The notes beneath the pieces were generated by a model. The model saw only the letters and a program-made list of their open reading frames with translations. It was not told where the DNA came from and did no database searches. Positions 26,703-35,276 of a stretch of 64,000 nt of DNA are shown here, piece by piece. The DNA is from Desulfobacteraceae bacterium. Lineage in GTDB: Bacteria > Desulfobacterota > Desulfobacteria > Desulfobacterales > Desulfosalsimonadaceae. Position 1 is the first letter of the stretch; the number at the start of each line of letters is the position of its first letter. The stretch spans positions 21,885-85,884 of the forward strand of contig JABZFM010000022.1 in the NCBI GenBank assembly GCA_014237465.1, read 5' to 3'. The translations under genes were made by a program, and so were the position numbers.

Positions 26703-27611
26703 ATGGGCCCTCTAAAACTGTTTTATCCGATAAAAACGCTTGACGGTAAGCTGCTCTTACCTGCCGGGAGTGAGCTGAGTGATGAATCTCTCAAGGATTT
26801 ACTGGCGTCACACCACCCGGTCAGCCTGAAAACGTATCCCCTGATGGATCATGCTTCGGTCATGAAAGACCTTTTTGATATTCTTAACAGCGTGCCCTAT
26901 AATATTATTTTTGCAGATTCCGATTGCCTTTCTGAAATTATTGATGTGATGAAAAGTATCCGGTTTGGTGCCCCTGTTCTGGATGTCCTTGATTTTTTCA
27001 AGCACCATGATTCTTCTACCTACCGGCATATGCTGACGATTTTTGCCTTGACGATATTGATTGCCAGGGACCTGGTGCCGAACTATCGAAAACGGGTGTC
27101 AGAGATCGCATACGGACCGACCCATGACTTTGGCAAGATATGTGTGCCGCTGGATATTTTAAAAAAGGAACATCCCCTCACACGGGATGAACTCAATTAC
27201 CTGAAGCATCATGCAGTGGCCGGTTATGTTTTGCTGAGCTACTATTTCAGGGATCGCCGGAGTATTGCGGCAAAAGTAGCCAGGGATCATCACGAGAGAA
27301 TGAACGGCCAGGGCTATCCCCGGGGGATAAATCAGCAGGATCTGATGATAGAGATCGTTGCGGTGTGTGACGTGTATGATGCGCTTATCTCAGCAAGACC
27401 TTACCGGCCGGTCTCTTATAATAACCGCACAGCTCTGGATGTTTTGACTTCAATGGCGGAGAAAGGGGAAGTCGGATGGCGGGTTGTTAAATCTCTGATT
27501 GCTCATAACCGAAGTTCAAAACCGCAACCCCCTGATACGGTTACGTCACGGGAAAAAAGAGGGACGCCGCCCCCGGATAACTTATACGGGAAGTTGTCTG
27601 ACACTGATTAG
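26703..27611 (+). CDS. HD-GYP domain phosphodiesterase
   Basis: 302 residues. The metal site HD in THDFGK and the signature HHERMNGQGYPRG are present, followed by VCDVYDALISARPYRP. HD-GYP proteins hydrolyse cyclic-di-GMP or related nucleotides. The N-terminal 130 residues have no recognisable receiver or sensor domain. The ribosome site is weak. A stand-alone cytoplasmic enzyme is likely. Confidence 0.86.
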   Translation: MGPLKLFYPIKTLDGKLLLPAGSELSDESLKDLLASHHPVSLKTYPLMDHASVMKDLFDILNSVPYNIIFADSDCLSEIIDVMKSIRFGAPVLDVLDFFKHHDSSTYRHMLTIFALTILIARDLVPNYRKRVSEIAYGPTHDFGKICVPLDILKKEHPLTRDELNYLKHHAVAGYVLLSYYFRDRRSIAAKVARDHHERMNGQGYPRGINQQDLMIEIVAVCDVYDALISARPYRPVSYNNRTALDVLTSMAEKGEVGWRVVKSLIAHNRSSKPQPPDTVTSREKRGTPPPDNLYGKLSDTD

Positions 27612-27648
27612 CCGGATAATCACATCTTCATTCAACGGAGGAAAGATC

Positions 27649-27920
27649 ATGACGGGAAAAAGGATTTTCTTGAAAATCAGAAAGCCCTGTTTAAGGATTG
27701 GAGCCGGCAGATAGACGAGTTAAAGCTCAAGGCCAAAAAAGCCCAGGTGGATGCCAGTGTGAAGTTTGGGATACAGCGATATAGTATGTTATGGAAGCGA
27801 GATATCGACTCCGAACATAGACTCGCCGGCTGGCCAGGGAATCCGTCAAATTTTTATGTAAGTGCACCTGTCCCCCCACCCGGACTTGCGGCGTTTGCCG
27901 GTGGAATATTTTGGCATTAG
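27649..27920 (+). pseudogene. Frameshifted coiled-coil protein gene
   Basis: A strong GGAGG precedes ATG (27649), but after MTGK the frame shifts at a run of five A. The -1/+1 frame reads KDFLENQKALFKDWSRQIDE and continues as charged coiled coil (LKLKAKKAQVDASVKFG) before diverging to a TAG at 27918. The start frame stops after 21 codons. The normal protein would be a small Lys/Glu-rich coiled-coil stress-type protein. Confidence 0.5.
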
Positions 27921-27932
27921 CGCCGGCGTCTT

Positions 27933-28145
27933 TTATTGCTGTTTTTTTATGAGGGCTGAAAGCTCTCCGGCAGTGACGTTATAAAATTTTTCAAGCCGTT
28001 CGATCTGGCCCTCTGTGGGAATTCGAATCCCTTTTTCAAGCTCGCTGTATCGTGAATGGGGAATTGCAACAGCATGACCGACTTCTTTGGTGCTCAGGTT
28101 CTTTTCGGTTCTCAGACTCAAAATCTTTTCACCAAATTTATTCAT
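27933..28145 (-). CDS. XRE-family transcriptional regulator
   Basis: 70 residues: MNKFGEKILSLRTEKNLSTK, with a helix-turn-helix (VGHAVAIPHSRYSELEKG) and a short C-terminal helix. AGGAG lies before the ATG at 28145. Its start overlaps the stop of an open fragment upstream (28138-28356), like the downstream half of a two-gene operon such as a toxin-antitoxin pair (inference). Confidence 0.8.
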   Translation of the reverse strand: MNKFGEKILSLRTEKNLSTKEVGHAVAIPHSRYSELEKGIRIPTEGQIERLEKFYNVTAGELSALIKKQQ

Positions 28146-28356
28146 CACAGCTTCTCCTCGCATCATCTAAACAGTCATTGGATTTGATGGCGGCATCGAT
28201 ATAAGGCCAAATGATTTTTTCGACGCCTGTTATTTTAAACGGTAATTCTGATATGGCAAGCTCTTTTTGTATTGCCGGAGCCCAGTCATAATTTATTTTT
28301 GGATGATTGAAATCAGGTGATATGGGTTTGTTTATTGCCGTTGACGCCGGGTTTTG
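28138..28356 (-). pseudogene. Truncated gene fragment coupled to the XRE gene
   Basis: About 72 codons without a visible start codon (FNHPKINYDWAPAIQKEL, IIWPYIDAAI) end at a TAA overlapping the XRE ATG. Not recognised. The tight coupling suggests the 3' end of a former partner gene. Confidence 0.3.
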
Positions 28357-28462
28357 CTAATGTCTGTTATTATTGTGAGGCTGCGGCAAATGAAATGTCC
28401 ATCAAGTTATTAATAACCAGCCTGCAAATCAAAAATATCAAAACGAGAAATAGCTTATAAAA

Positions 28463-29362
28463 ATGAGAATTAAAGAATTTTTTAAGATCGATTTTATCGG
28501 AATTGGTGCTGCCAAAGCCGGTACTACGTGGCTGGCGGACAATCTGCGGAATCATCCGCAGATATTCATTCCGGAAAAAAAAGAATTAATTTATTTTAAT
28601 AAAACAATGCAATTTGGTCGTGATATTCATAATTACCGATATGAAAAACCTGTCAGCTGGTATCATGCTTTTTTTGAAAATGCCCAACCCGATCAAATCA
28701 AAGGTGAAATTTCTCCTCATTATTTTACATCATCGGAAGCGGTAAAAAAAATATATCAGTATAATCCGGATATAAAGCTGCTTGTCACGTTGCGAAATCC
28801 TGTAGAAGTCGCTTTTTCAAGCTATTTTTTTGGTATCCAAATCGGAGAAATAAAACCGGTTCCATTTGAGATCGCGATAAAAAAATATGATAGAATTTTA
28901 AACTCAGGATTTTATTTTAAATTTTTAAAAAGATATTTTGAGCGGTTTCCGTCAAAGAACATTAAAATACTGTTGTTTGACGTTGTGAAGGAAAAACCGG
29001 AGGTGCTGTATAAAGATGTTCTGGATTTTTTAGGTCTCAACGAATATTACCCTGATTCGCTCAGGACATCGTCGAACAAAACAAAACAAAATAAGAATCA
29101 ATTTCTCAATTACTTTATTACCTTTTCCAGAAACTTTATTCACAAACACAACCTGCATTTTCTGATACCAATGTTAAGATACAGCGGCATCTCGCCTGTG
29201 GCTGAATATATCCGGGATCATTTAAATGTTGTTTCAAAAGGTAAAGGTGCCCGCCAGTCCCTTGATGATGATTCAGTCAGAATGCTGCAGGATTATTATT
29301 TACAGGATATTAATCAGCTGGAAAAACTCATTGATATGGACTTATCTCATTGGAAAGCATGA
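28463..29362 (+). CDS. PAPS-dependent sulfotransferase
   Basis: 299 residues. The 5'-phosphosulfate loop GAAKAGTTWL (residues 14-23) and the 3'-phosphate motif RNPVEVAFSSYF are intact, as in the Sulfotransfer family. It would move sulfate from PAPS to a carbohydrate or lipid acceptor. The sequence is AT-rich by eye and converges with the sulfatase-like gene only 13 bases away. No signal peptide. Confidence 0.88.
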   Translation: MRIKEFFKIDFIGIGAAKAGTTWLADNLRNHPQIFIPEKKELIYFNKTMQFGRDIHNYRYEKPVSWYHAFFENAQPDQIKGEISPHYFTSSEAVKKIYQYNPDIKLLVTLRNPVEVAFSSYFFGIQIGEIKPVPFEIAIKKYDRILNSGFYFKFLKRYFERFPSKNIKILLFDVVKEKPEVLYKDVLDFLGLNEYYPDSLRTSSNKTKQNKNQFLNYFITFSRNFIHKHNLHFLIPMLRYSGISPVAEYIRDHLNVVSKGKGARQSLDDDSVRMLQDYYLQDINQLEKLIDMDLSHWKA

Positions 29363-29375
29363 TGATGGTTTATTG

Positions 29376-30635
29376 TCAGTCCCATGAAATCGGTAAATCC
29401 GGATAATGTTTCCAGCCATTTTCCGGGTTAATGGAAACATGTGCAAGTCTCCCTTTTAGGAAATGTGTGCCGAAATCGCATTTTAGCCCCAATCTATTAT
29501 ACCTGTGCAGTCCGGCAAACATGTGCAAGTCCCTGTTAAAATCCCATTGACCGGAAAAAATCGGTACACCATGGGGTGTCTTTATATTCCAGCTCAACAG
29601 GTGGGATATTGTTGCAGGAACATCCGCAAGCTGGGTCAGTTTGTCTGAGACCTCAAACGCCTTGTCTTCACCCGAACCAGGCGGTTTAATTAATAATAGC
29701 GCATGGGAACGGTGTAAAAACCGAAATGGCGTATAATTGATTTTATTTTTTAGGATTTCAAATATTGATTTGGGGATATCCGCCGTGTACGGGTAATCAA
29801 ACTCTACGTCGCTCCATCCGTGGTCGGCGTGAAAAACAATCAGAGAATTTTTAAACCTGTCTATCCGTTTTAACTCATTAATCAATAATATCATCAGGTT
29901 CATTGAACAATACACCTGTTCCATATAACTGCTGTCTGAAGCGGTGAAGGATCGTGTCCAGTTGAACGGTGAATGGGGCAGCATAATATGCGCAAAGTTG
30001 TATTGGCCTGATGCAGGCACATCTTGTTCATTGTTAATAAACTCCAGCATTAATGGAAGAGAAAGAACAAAGTCAGATAAGAAAAATCTGTCCATCGGAA
30101 AAGACGGATAGCCATTATTATTTTTTAACCAGATATTAAAGGGTTTGATGAACTTTGAAAGAGCCAGTCGTGTTCCCTTTCCAATGCGTTCTGTGAGTTG
30201 ATATTTTACAATATGGTCGTACCGCTTGAGGGCTTTAGATGTGTGGGATGTTGCCGGTTTATAATGGTTCAGCTGGTCAATATTAAGTTTCAGTAAAGAG
30301 GTATTGTTAAATATGAAATTTCTGTTGTCCGTATATTGATTCAGTTCATACCCGTGTTTTTTCAGTTGTGAAAATATTCCCGGGTTATCCTGAATATCTA
30401 TCCAGTGTTTAAAAGGGCCTTTTTCATAAAAACTGCCGGATCGTGAACTCGGAAAAGAAGCAAACGTGTCATCATAGTTTGCCCTGTTTTTTTCAAAAAA
30501 CGTAAACCCGTTAAAGGCATTTATCGCATTTAAGGTTTTTAAGGCATTCAAAAATACGAGGCTGTGGAATCCGTCAAAAAGTATATGATAAATATTTGGT
30601 TTAATCTGATTTTCTTCTGTTGAATTATTTTGCAT
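29376..30635 (-). CDS. Sulfatase/alkaline-phosphatase-superfamily protein
   Basis: 419 residues. IYHILFDGFHS (metal-binding Asp), SFPSSRSGSF in the nucleophile region, IMLPHSPFNW and LIVFHADHGWSD (His-Asp-His metal ligands) mark an alkaline-phosphatase fold as in sulfatases and phosphoglycerol/phosphoethanolamine transferases. The Cys/Ser-x-Pro-x-Arg formylglycine motif is not obvious, so sulfatase activity is unproved. No signal peptide or transmembrane segment is visible at the chosen start, which lacks a ribosome site; the N-terminus may be lost. Confidence 0.72.
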   Translation of the reverse strand: MQNNSTEENQIKPNIYHILFDGFHSLVFLNALKTLNAINAFNGFTFFEKNRANYDDTFASFPSSRSGSFYEKGPFKHWIDIQDNPGIFSQLKKHGYELNQYTDNRNFIFNNTSLLKLNIDQLNHYKPATSHTSKALKRYDHIVKYQLTERIGKGTRLALSKFIKPFNIWLKNNNGYPSFPMDRFFLSDFVLSLPLMLEFINNEQDVPASGQYNFAHIMLPHSPFNWTRSFTASDSSYMEQVYCSMNLMILLINELKRIDRFKNSLIVFHADHGWSDVEFDYPYTADIPKSIFEILKNKINYTPFRFLHRSHALLLIKPPGSGEDKAFEVSDKLTQLADVPATISHLLSWNIKTPHGVPIFSGQWDFNRDLHMFAGLHRYNRLGLKCDFGTHFLKGRLAHVSINPENGWKHYPDLPISWD

Positions 30636-30887
30636 TCTATGAAATTAGTTGTTGCTGCTCGTTCAAGGTATTTTGAAGGTAGATCAGTGTAACATACGTT
30701 AAAATATAACAATTTGTTTTTTTGATAAATATATGGCAAAAAATGAACTGTAAGTCAAGCCGGTCAAGTTGATGGAGTTTTATTGTCCGTGGTTTAATGA
30801 TAGTTTGAATATTGTTCATCGAGAATTGGATGTATGCCTGGCTCAATTTTGCTCTGATATTTTTTCGAGAAGGCAAGGAACAGGATA

Positions 30888-31970
30888 ATGGAAAAAATTA
30901 AAACAAACGTGCAGCTTATATTCTCAATCAGCATCATCTGTCTGGCGCTGGCAATCGGATATTTTGCTTTTGAAGTCCATCAGTTTCTCAAGGAGTTTCC
31001 CCAAATATTGGTGCAGTTGGAAAAGACATCTGTAGAAATATCCCCGGTGATCGAAGGGATTGCGGAAACCAGCAGAAACATCCGGCCGATCGCTGAAGAG
31101 CTCGGCCATGTGGCGGAAGTCATGCCGGGTGTTCTGGAGGAAGTCAAGGCCACCCGTGAAGCCCTGCCGGATATATTAAGTCAGACGGCTATCATCACAG
31201 AACAGATAAACAAAACAACTCAGTTACTGCCGGATGTTCTGGAAGAAGTTCGACAAACCAGGGCGGTTATTCCGGAGGTTATAGAAGAGATCCGGATGAC
31301 CCGGGAAGTGATTTCCGAAGTGACTGAAAAGGTTCATCGCGTTCAGGAACAGATTCCACTGATTATCGCAGAATCGGAAAATATCAGAAAAGATCTTCCC
31401 ATGGCCATGGAAAGCATAGATAAGGCTTCTGAATCAGTTCAGTCGTTTACCGCTGAGATGGGTGAAATTCGGCCCATGATTCCGGAGATTCTTAAAGAGG
31501 TCAAACAAACAAGAGAATCGATTCCTGAAATACTGGATCAGGCGGAACGGATCACCACTCATGGGCAAGAGTTCGGGGCTGATGCGGGCAAGGGAGTTGT
31601 CACAGGGCTTATCAGCATGTTTAACCCGATAATTATTTCCAAACAACTGAAAGAGTTGGTTCTTCCGGGCAAGGACATACAGGGGTTGACTGCGGGAGAT
31701 ATTGAACTGATCCGGGAAACAACACTTAAAATCGTTGAAACCGGAGGTGTTGGCACAAGTTTAAAATGGAAAAATCCCGAATCCCGGAATGCTGGTAAAC
31801 TTTCAATATTAAGAGAGTTCACCGAGGATTCTTTTGATTGTAAAGAGGTTAAAACGGAACTCTGGATTGATAATGACAAGAGCCATGACTTTAATGTGGT
31901 TTTTTGCCGTCAGGAAGACGGTTCGTGGATTAAAAAGGGAAAACCGGTTTCCAGTCAATCACGGCAATAA
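30888..31970 (+). CDS. Membrane-anchored coiled-coil protein with surface-antigen-like C-terminus
   Basis: 360 residues. One N-terminal transmembrane segment (LIFSISIICLALAIGYFAF) is followed by about 200 residues of degenerate 20-25-residue repeats built on P-(D/E)-(V/I)-L-EEV-x-x-TR-x-x-(I/L)P, predicted helical. The last 90 residues (TLKIVETGG to DGSW) resemble the rickettsial 17-kDa surface-antigen/AprI-like C-terminal fold. AAGGA precedes the ATG. The function is unknown; a periplasmic spacer or sensor is possible. Confidence 0.72.
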   Translation: MEKIKTNVQLIFSISIICLALAIGYFAFEVHQFLKEFPQILVQLEKTSVEISPVIEGIAETSRNIRPIAEELGHVAEVMPGVLEEVKATREALPDILSQTAIITEQINKTTQLLPDVLEEVRQTRAVIPEVIEEIRMTREVISEVTEKVHRVQEQIPLIIAESENIRKDLPMAMESIDKASESVQSFTAEMGEIRPMIPEILKEVKQTRESIPEILDQAERITTHGQEFGADAGKGVVTGLISMFNPIIISKQLKELVLPGKDIQGLTAGDIELIRETTLKIVETGGVGTSLKWKNPESRNAGKLSILREFTEDSFDCKEVKTELWIDNDKSHDFNVVFCRQEDGSWIKKGKPVSSQSRQ

Positions 31971-32143
31971 GAAAAGCCAGCAGATGCAATCGTTTTCCGG
32001 ATGCCGTGTAAAACAACAACTCTTTGCAATACCGGGTATATGAGAATAGATGAAAAATAAAGTTTTATTGTTGCATCACAGATTGACTTTGATAAACTAA
32101 TATTGCTTTAATATTTAATCTCCAGAAATTCAGGAGGGCTTTC

Positions 32144-32353
32144 ATGCTTGGTCAGTTTAATAAAAGATCCGGGGCAGACAGGCGATCCGGCAATGACCGC
32201 CGGATAGATTACTCCCGCTCATTTTTTTGCAAACCATTTGAGCAGCGGGCGGGGTTTGACCGCCGGGAAAATGAAGAACTGCGTTTCGGTTGGGTGCGTG
32301 TCTCCAAACACAGCAGTGCTTATCTGGGCTTTCCAGTAAAAGACCTGCACTGA
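32144..32353 (+). CDS. Small Arg-rich protein with DRR repeats
   Basis: 69 residues: KRSGADRRSGNDRRIDYSRS and FDRRENEELRFGW. AGGAGGG before the ATG strongly supports translation. The repeated (R)SG-x-DRR motif occurs in many uncharacterised short deltaproteobacterial proteins, often near PilZ-type sequences. Function unknown. Confidence 0.65.
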   Translation: MLGQFNKRSGADRRSGNDRRIDYSRSFFCKPFEQRAGFDRRENEELRFGWVRVSKHSSAYLGFPVKDLH

Positions 32354-32537
32354 ACTTTATCAATAAATACGTGGTCCGCCCGGCCGAAAAAAAGCGTATG
32401 AAAAATGTGTTTTGTCCTGAAGGTAAACCTACCGAAATATCACTGTAATGATATCTCAAGTTTTTCAGGATAGAGATTTGTTCAGTGCAACAAATTCTAA
32501 AACAGACGCCTGAAAAATAGTTTTGTCAAAATTGCTA

Positions 32538-32566
32538 TTGACTTCGGGTTTTTGGGCTGCTACTTT
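32538..32566 (+). promoter_or_regulatory. Probable sigma-70 promoter of the homocysteine operon leader
   Basis: TTGACT (32538-32543) and TACTTT (32561-32566) are separated by 17 bases. A transcript would start near 32573, just before the leader-peptide ribosome site GGAG (32585-32588). Confidence 0.45.
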
Positions 32567-32600
32567 GTGGTATAAATTAATTTTGGAGCATATTACTAAA

Positions 32601-32675
32601 ATGAACGATCAATTCAACACACACACCGGTTTCATGATGTCCATGATGCACACCCGAGGTGCACCCATGGATTGA
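32601..32675 (+). CDS. Methionine-rich leader peptide (24 residues)
   Basis: A 24-codon frame with Met at positions 1, 12, 13, 15, 16 and 23 (cluster FMMSMMH). GGAG lies 12 bases upstream. The density of Met codons, the small size, the following intrinsic terminator and the downstream homocysteine-biosynthesis gene fit a ribosome-mediated attenuation leader analogous to the His, Thr and Trp leaders. A perfect ten-base inverted repeat (32604-32613 with 32671-32680) also encloses its coding region. Confidence 0.72.
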   Translation: MNDQFNTHTGFMMSMMHTRGAPMD

Positions 32676-32711
32676 TCGTTATCATATTCAATCAACAGCA
32701 AAGCCGTGGGT
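32663..32711 (+). promoter_or_regulatory. Antiterminator pairing of the Met attenuator
   Basis: ACCCATGG (32663-32670), overlapping the last Met codon of the leader, can pair with CCGTGGGT (32704-32711), which is the 5' arm of the terminator, through eight pairs with one G-U. Ribosomes stalled at the MMSMM codons would leave the first arm free, while ribosomes reaching the stop codon would cover it. Confidence 0.65.
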
Positions 32712-32738
32712 CTTTAATGAAGATTCACGGCTTTTTTT
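32700..32738 (+). terminator. Intrinsic terminator of the attenuator
   Basis: AAAGCCGTG (32700-32708) pairs perfectly with CACGGCTTT (32726-32734), with an inner TCTT/AAGA stem, followed by a T run. It lies 25 bases after the leader stop and 190 bases before the structural gene. Confidence 0.85.
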
Positions 32739-32927
32739 ATTTAAATAACAAATTTTACGTAAATGAAACTGCCGGATATGATGAAGACAATAAAACGAAC
32801 AGAAATCAAAACCATCGACTGGATTAAGTTATGGATAATGCCGGGGCTCCGAAATGGAGCCGGGTTTAGTAAAGCAAAGCTTAATATTATAACAATTGAT
32901 TAATGATTTTAAAAAAGAGGAATATCC

Positions 32928-34121
32928 ATGACTAAAACCATTGAAGAAATTAACGCAAAAATTCGGTCCGGAAAGGCGGTGGTGCTGACCGCCGAGGAAA
33001 TCATCGATGTAGTCCGGGAAAAAGGGGTCAAGCAGACTGCCGAAGAAGTTGATGTAGTGACCACCGGCACATTCAGCCCCATGTGTTCATCCGGGGCTTT
33101 TTTTAATATCAAACAGCTTAAGGAAAAAATTAAAATCGGCGGCGGATTTGCCACCTTAAACGGCGTGGCGGCGTATGCCGGTCTGGCCGCGGCAGATATC
33201 TATTTGGGGGTCACTGCGTTGCCGGACGGTGATCCGCGCAACAGTAACGGCCGTCCCGGAAAATTTCGGTACGGGGGTGCCCATGTAATTGAAGATCTGG
33301 TATCTGGAAAAAAAGTGACGCTCAAGGCCGGCGGGCACGGTACGGACTGCTATCCGCTCAAGGAGCGCGAGCAGTTGATCGGCTTTGACGACATGAATGA
33401 CGCCTTTTTGTTCAATCCGAGAAACTGTTATCAGAACTATAATGTTGCGGTGAACCTTTCGGATAAACCGATTTATACGTATATGGGAAAACTCAAACCC
33501 AAACTCGGGAACGCCAATTACTGCAGCGCCGGCCAGTTGTCGCCCCTTTTTAATGATCCGTATTACCGGACCATCGGCATCGGCACCCGGGTGTTTTTCT
33601 GCGGTGCCCAGGGGTATGTCGCCTGGCACGGCACCCAGCACAATCCGGCTGTAAAACGCCTGGAAAACGGGACCCCGGAAACCCCGGCCGGAACCGTGGC
33701 CCTGATCGGGGATTTAAAGCAGATGAACCCTAAGTGGCTCAAGGCGGTATCTTTTACCGGTTATGGCGTGACGCTGAGTGTCGCAGTCGGGGTTCCGATC
33801 CCGATTATTGACGAGGAAATGGTCCGCTATGTATCTGTTCCAGATGATGCGCTCACAGCGCCGGTGGTGGATTACAGCACATTTTATCCTACCGGCGAGG
33901 GAGAGGGGCGCCTTTGCGATGTCACATACGCGGAACTAAAATCCGGAAGCATTACCGTCAAGGGAAAAAAGGTTCCGACCGGATCATTTTCCAGTTATGC
34001 CAGGGCCCGGGAGGTTGCCGGCCACCTGAAGGATCTGATTCAAAAAGGGAATTTTTTATTAACTCAGGCCCAGGCCCCGCTTCCGGGCGCAAGCCCGCAT
34101 TCTCACGAAAAATTTATTTAG
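32928..34121 (+). CDS. Homocysteine biosynthesis protein (HcyBio, DUF39)
   Basis: 397 residues, full length. Family signatures are TGTFSPMCSSGAFFN (with the conserved Cys), IGGGFATLNGV, KAGGHGTDCYP and YCSAGQLSPL. Members work with an NIL-domain ferredoxin to make homocysteine from aspartate semialdehyde and sulfide without O-acyl-homoserine intermediates, as shown in methanogens. GAGGA lies seven bases before the ATG. It follows the Met-leader attenuator, so expression should rise when charged tRNA-Met falls. The ferredoxin partner follows after a 248-base gap. Confidence 0.92.
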   Translation: MTKTIEEINAKIRSGKAVVLTAEEIIDVVREKGVKQTAEEVDVVTTGTFSPMCSSGAFFNIKQLKEKIKIGGGFATLNGVAAYAGLAAADIYLGVTALPDGDPRNSNGRPGKFRYGGAHVIEDLVSGKKVTLKAGGHGTDCYPLKEREQLIGFDDMNDAFLFNPRNCYQNYNVAVNLSDKPIYTYMGKLKPKLGNANYCSAGQLSPLFNDPYYRTIGIGTRVFFCGAQGYVAWHGTQHNPAVKRLENGTPETPAGTVALIGDLKQMNPKWLKAVSFTGYGVTLSVAVGVPIPIIDEEMVRYVSVPDDALTAPVVDYSTFYPTGEGEGRLCDVTYAELKSGSITVKGKKVPTGSFSSYARAREVAGHLKDLIQKGNFLLTQAQAPLPGASPHSHEKFI

Positions 34122-34237
34122 AGCGGCTTATAAAGGATGTGTTTTAATACAAGTAGTTATGATCGTATAAAGCTGCATTGAAAAATTCACTGTTTGTATT
34201 GATACGAAATATTAAATAAATTTTTCGCCCTTCGGGC

Positions 34238-34330
34238 AAGCCTGATTCGTCCATCTGCTGCGTTATAAGCGGTTCGCGGTAAACTACACAGCGTCACCCC
34301 TTATGCCTTACATATGAACGAATCAGGCTT
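34238..34330. repeat. Inverted-repeat element C between the two homocysteine genes
   Basis: AAGCCTGATTCGT (34238-34250) and ACGAATCAGGCTT (34318-34330) are perfect 13-base arms. TTTTTC and GAGAAAAA lie just outside them. The enclosed CTGCGTTATAAGCGG segment recalls the other MITE-like repeats in the window. The element separates a gene pair that is usually adjacent. Confidence 0.7.
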
Positions 34331-34369
34331 GTGAGAAAAACGGGCTATCCAATACAAGGGGGTAATCAA

Positions 34370-34780
34370 ATGAAACAAATGAAAAAAGTTTTGAATTTTT
34401 CTGAAAATATTGCGGAAGAACCGATTATTTATCATCTGATTGCGGATTACGGGGTCCGGGTGAATATTTTGCGCGCCAGTATCGACCCCGGAAAACATGG
34501 CCGGATGTTTGTGGAGCTTGCCGGTGAAGACAGCCAGTTGTCACGCGGACTCAATTATCTTGAACGGACCGGTGTGCAGGTGGAGCCGCTGGCGCAGGAA
34601 ATTCAGCATTTAACCGACCGTTGCACCAGCTGCACATCATGTGTGCCGCATTGCCCGACACAGGCTTTGGATGTGGACAGGCAGTCCTGGGAAGTCTCCT
34701 TTAACCCGGAAAAGTGTATTGTCTGTCTCTCTTGTCTGGATGTGTGTATCTACAAGGCAATGACTTTAACAGGATCTTGA
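34370..34780 (+). CDS. NIL-domain 4Fe-4S ferredoxin (homocysteine synthesis partner)
   Basis: 136 residues from ATG 34370, which has GGGGG seven bases upstream. An N-terminal NIL/ACT-like domain (EEPIIYHLIADYGVRVNILRA) precedes two 4Fe-4S motifs, CTSCTSCVPHC and CIVCLSCLDVC. Partner of the HcyBio protein, delivering electrons or sulfur. Their joint presence supports the homocysteine role. Confidence 0.9.
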   Translation: MKQMKKVLNFSENIAEEPIIYHLIADYGVRVNILRASIDPGKHGRMFVELAGEDSQLSRGLNYLERTGVQVEPLAQEIQHLTDRCTSCTSCVPHCPTQALDVDRQSWEVSFNPEKCIVCLSCLDVCIYKAMTLTGS

Positions 34781-34906
34781 AAAACTATTGCGCTTGGCCA
34801 TGCGGCGTTAAAATTCGGCTCAAAATGCTCATTTATAATACATAAACTCCACTTTTTCGCCGAATTTTGCCTTGCCTTTCCTGCGCTCATGACGTTTTTC
34901 AACACC
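34777..34906. repeat. Inverted-repeat element B, copy 1
   Basis: Starts TTGAAAAACTATTGCGCTTGG and ends GACGTTTTTCAACACCCTG, with an inner AAAATTCGG/CCGAATTTT pair. It is nearly identical along its length to 47792-47930, so it is a recently moved or maintained MITE-like unit. Confidence 0.8.
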
Positions 34907-34937
34907 CTGTAAAAAAGATTTTTCTGTCTGATCTGCT

Positions 34938-34979
34938 AAATGCTGCAGCCGGAATCAAGGGCTGCGGCATTTCTTTTTT
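34938..34979 (+). terminator. Intrinsic terminator after the NIL-ferredoxin gene
   Basis: AAATGCTGCAGCC pairs with GGGCTGCGGCATTT (one mismatch) around GGAATCAA, then a T-rich tail. It closes the homocysteine operon. Confidence 0.85.
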
Positions 34980-35104
34980 CATTGCCATCTGAATCTGATT
35001 TTTTACGGGTTTATCAAGTTTGGCTGTACTGAAACAGTGCGCATTGTGTTGATGGTAATTATTTGATATAAAGAATAAAATCTAAATAAATTGGGGGGAT
35101 TTAT

Positions 35105-35233
35105 ATGCCATTTATCAAAACTATTCCTCCGGGAAAAACCACCGGAGAGACGGCAGAAGTTTACCGGCACATGGGCAAAATGAGTGGTATCAGCCGGATC
35201 TCCAGGATCGTTCAGGTGTTCAGCGTCGCTTAA
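35105..35233 (+). pseudogene. Truncated AhpD/carboxymuconolactone decarboxylase-like gene
   Basis: 42 codons: MPFIKTIPPGKTTGETAEVY...HMGKMSGISR...VQVFS, the N-terminus of peroxidase-related (AhpD-like) proteins, then SVA and TAA. The Cys-x-x-Cys catalytic part is missing. It is followed at once by a convergent lipoprotein gene, so the rest was probably deleted. Confidence 0.6.
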
Positions 35234-35276
35234 AGTTCATCATAGAAGAAAAAATTTGATTGGAATTCAACTGAAC

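Noticed and set aside
30637..30876. Minus-strand frame upstream of the sulfatase-like gene
   Set aside because: Not in frame with the sulfatase and without signal or domain, so not its missing N-terminus.
32845..32861. Riboswitch (SAM or similar) in the HcyBio leader
   Set aside because: Only a single six-pair hairpin is seen; no multi-helix core of a known SAM, SAH or B12 riboswitch could be recognised. The Met leader peptide explains the regulation better.
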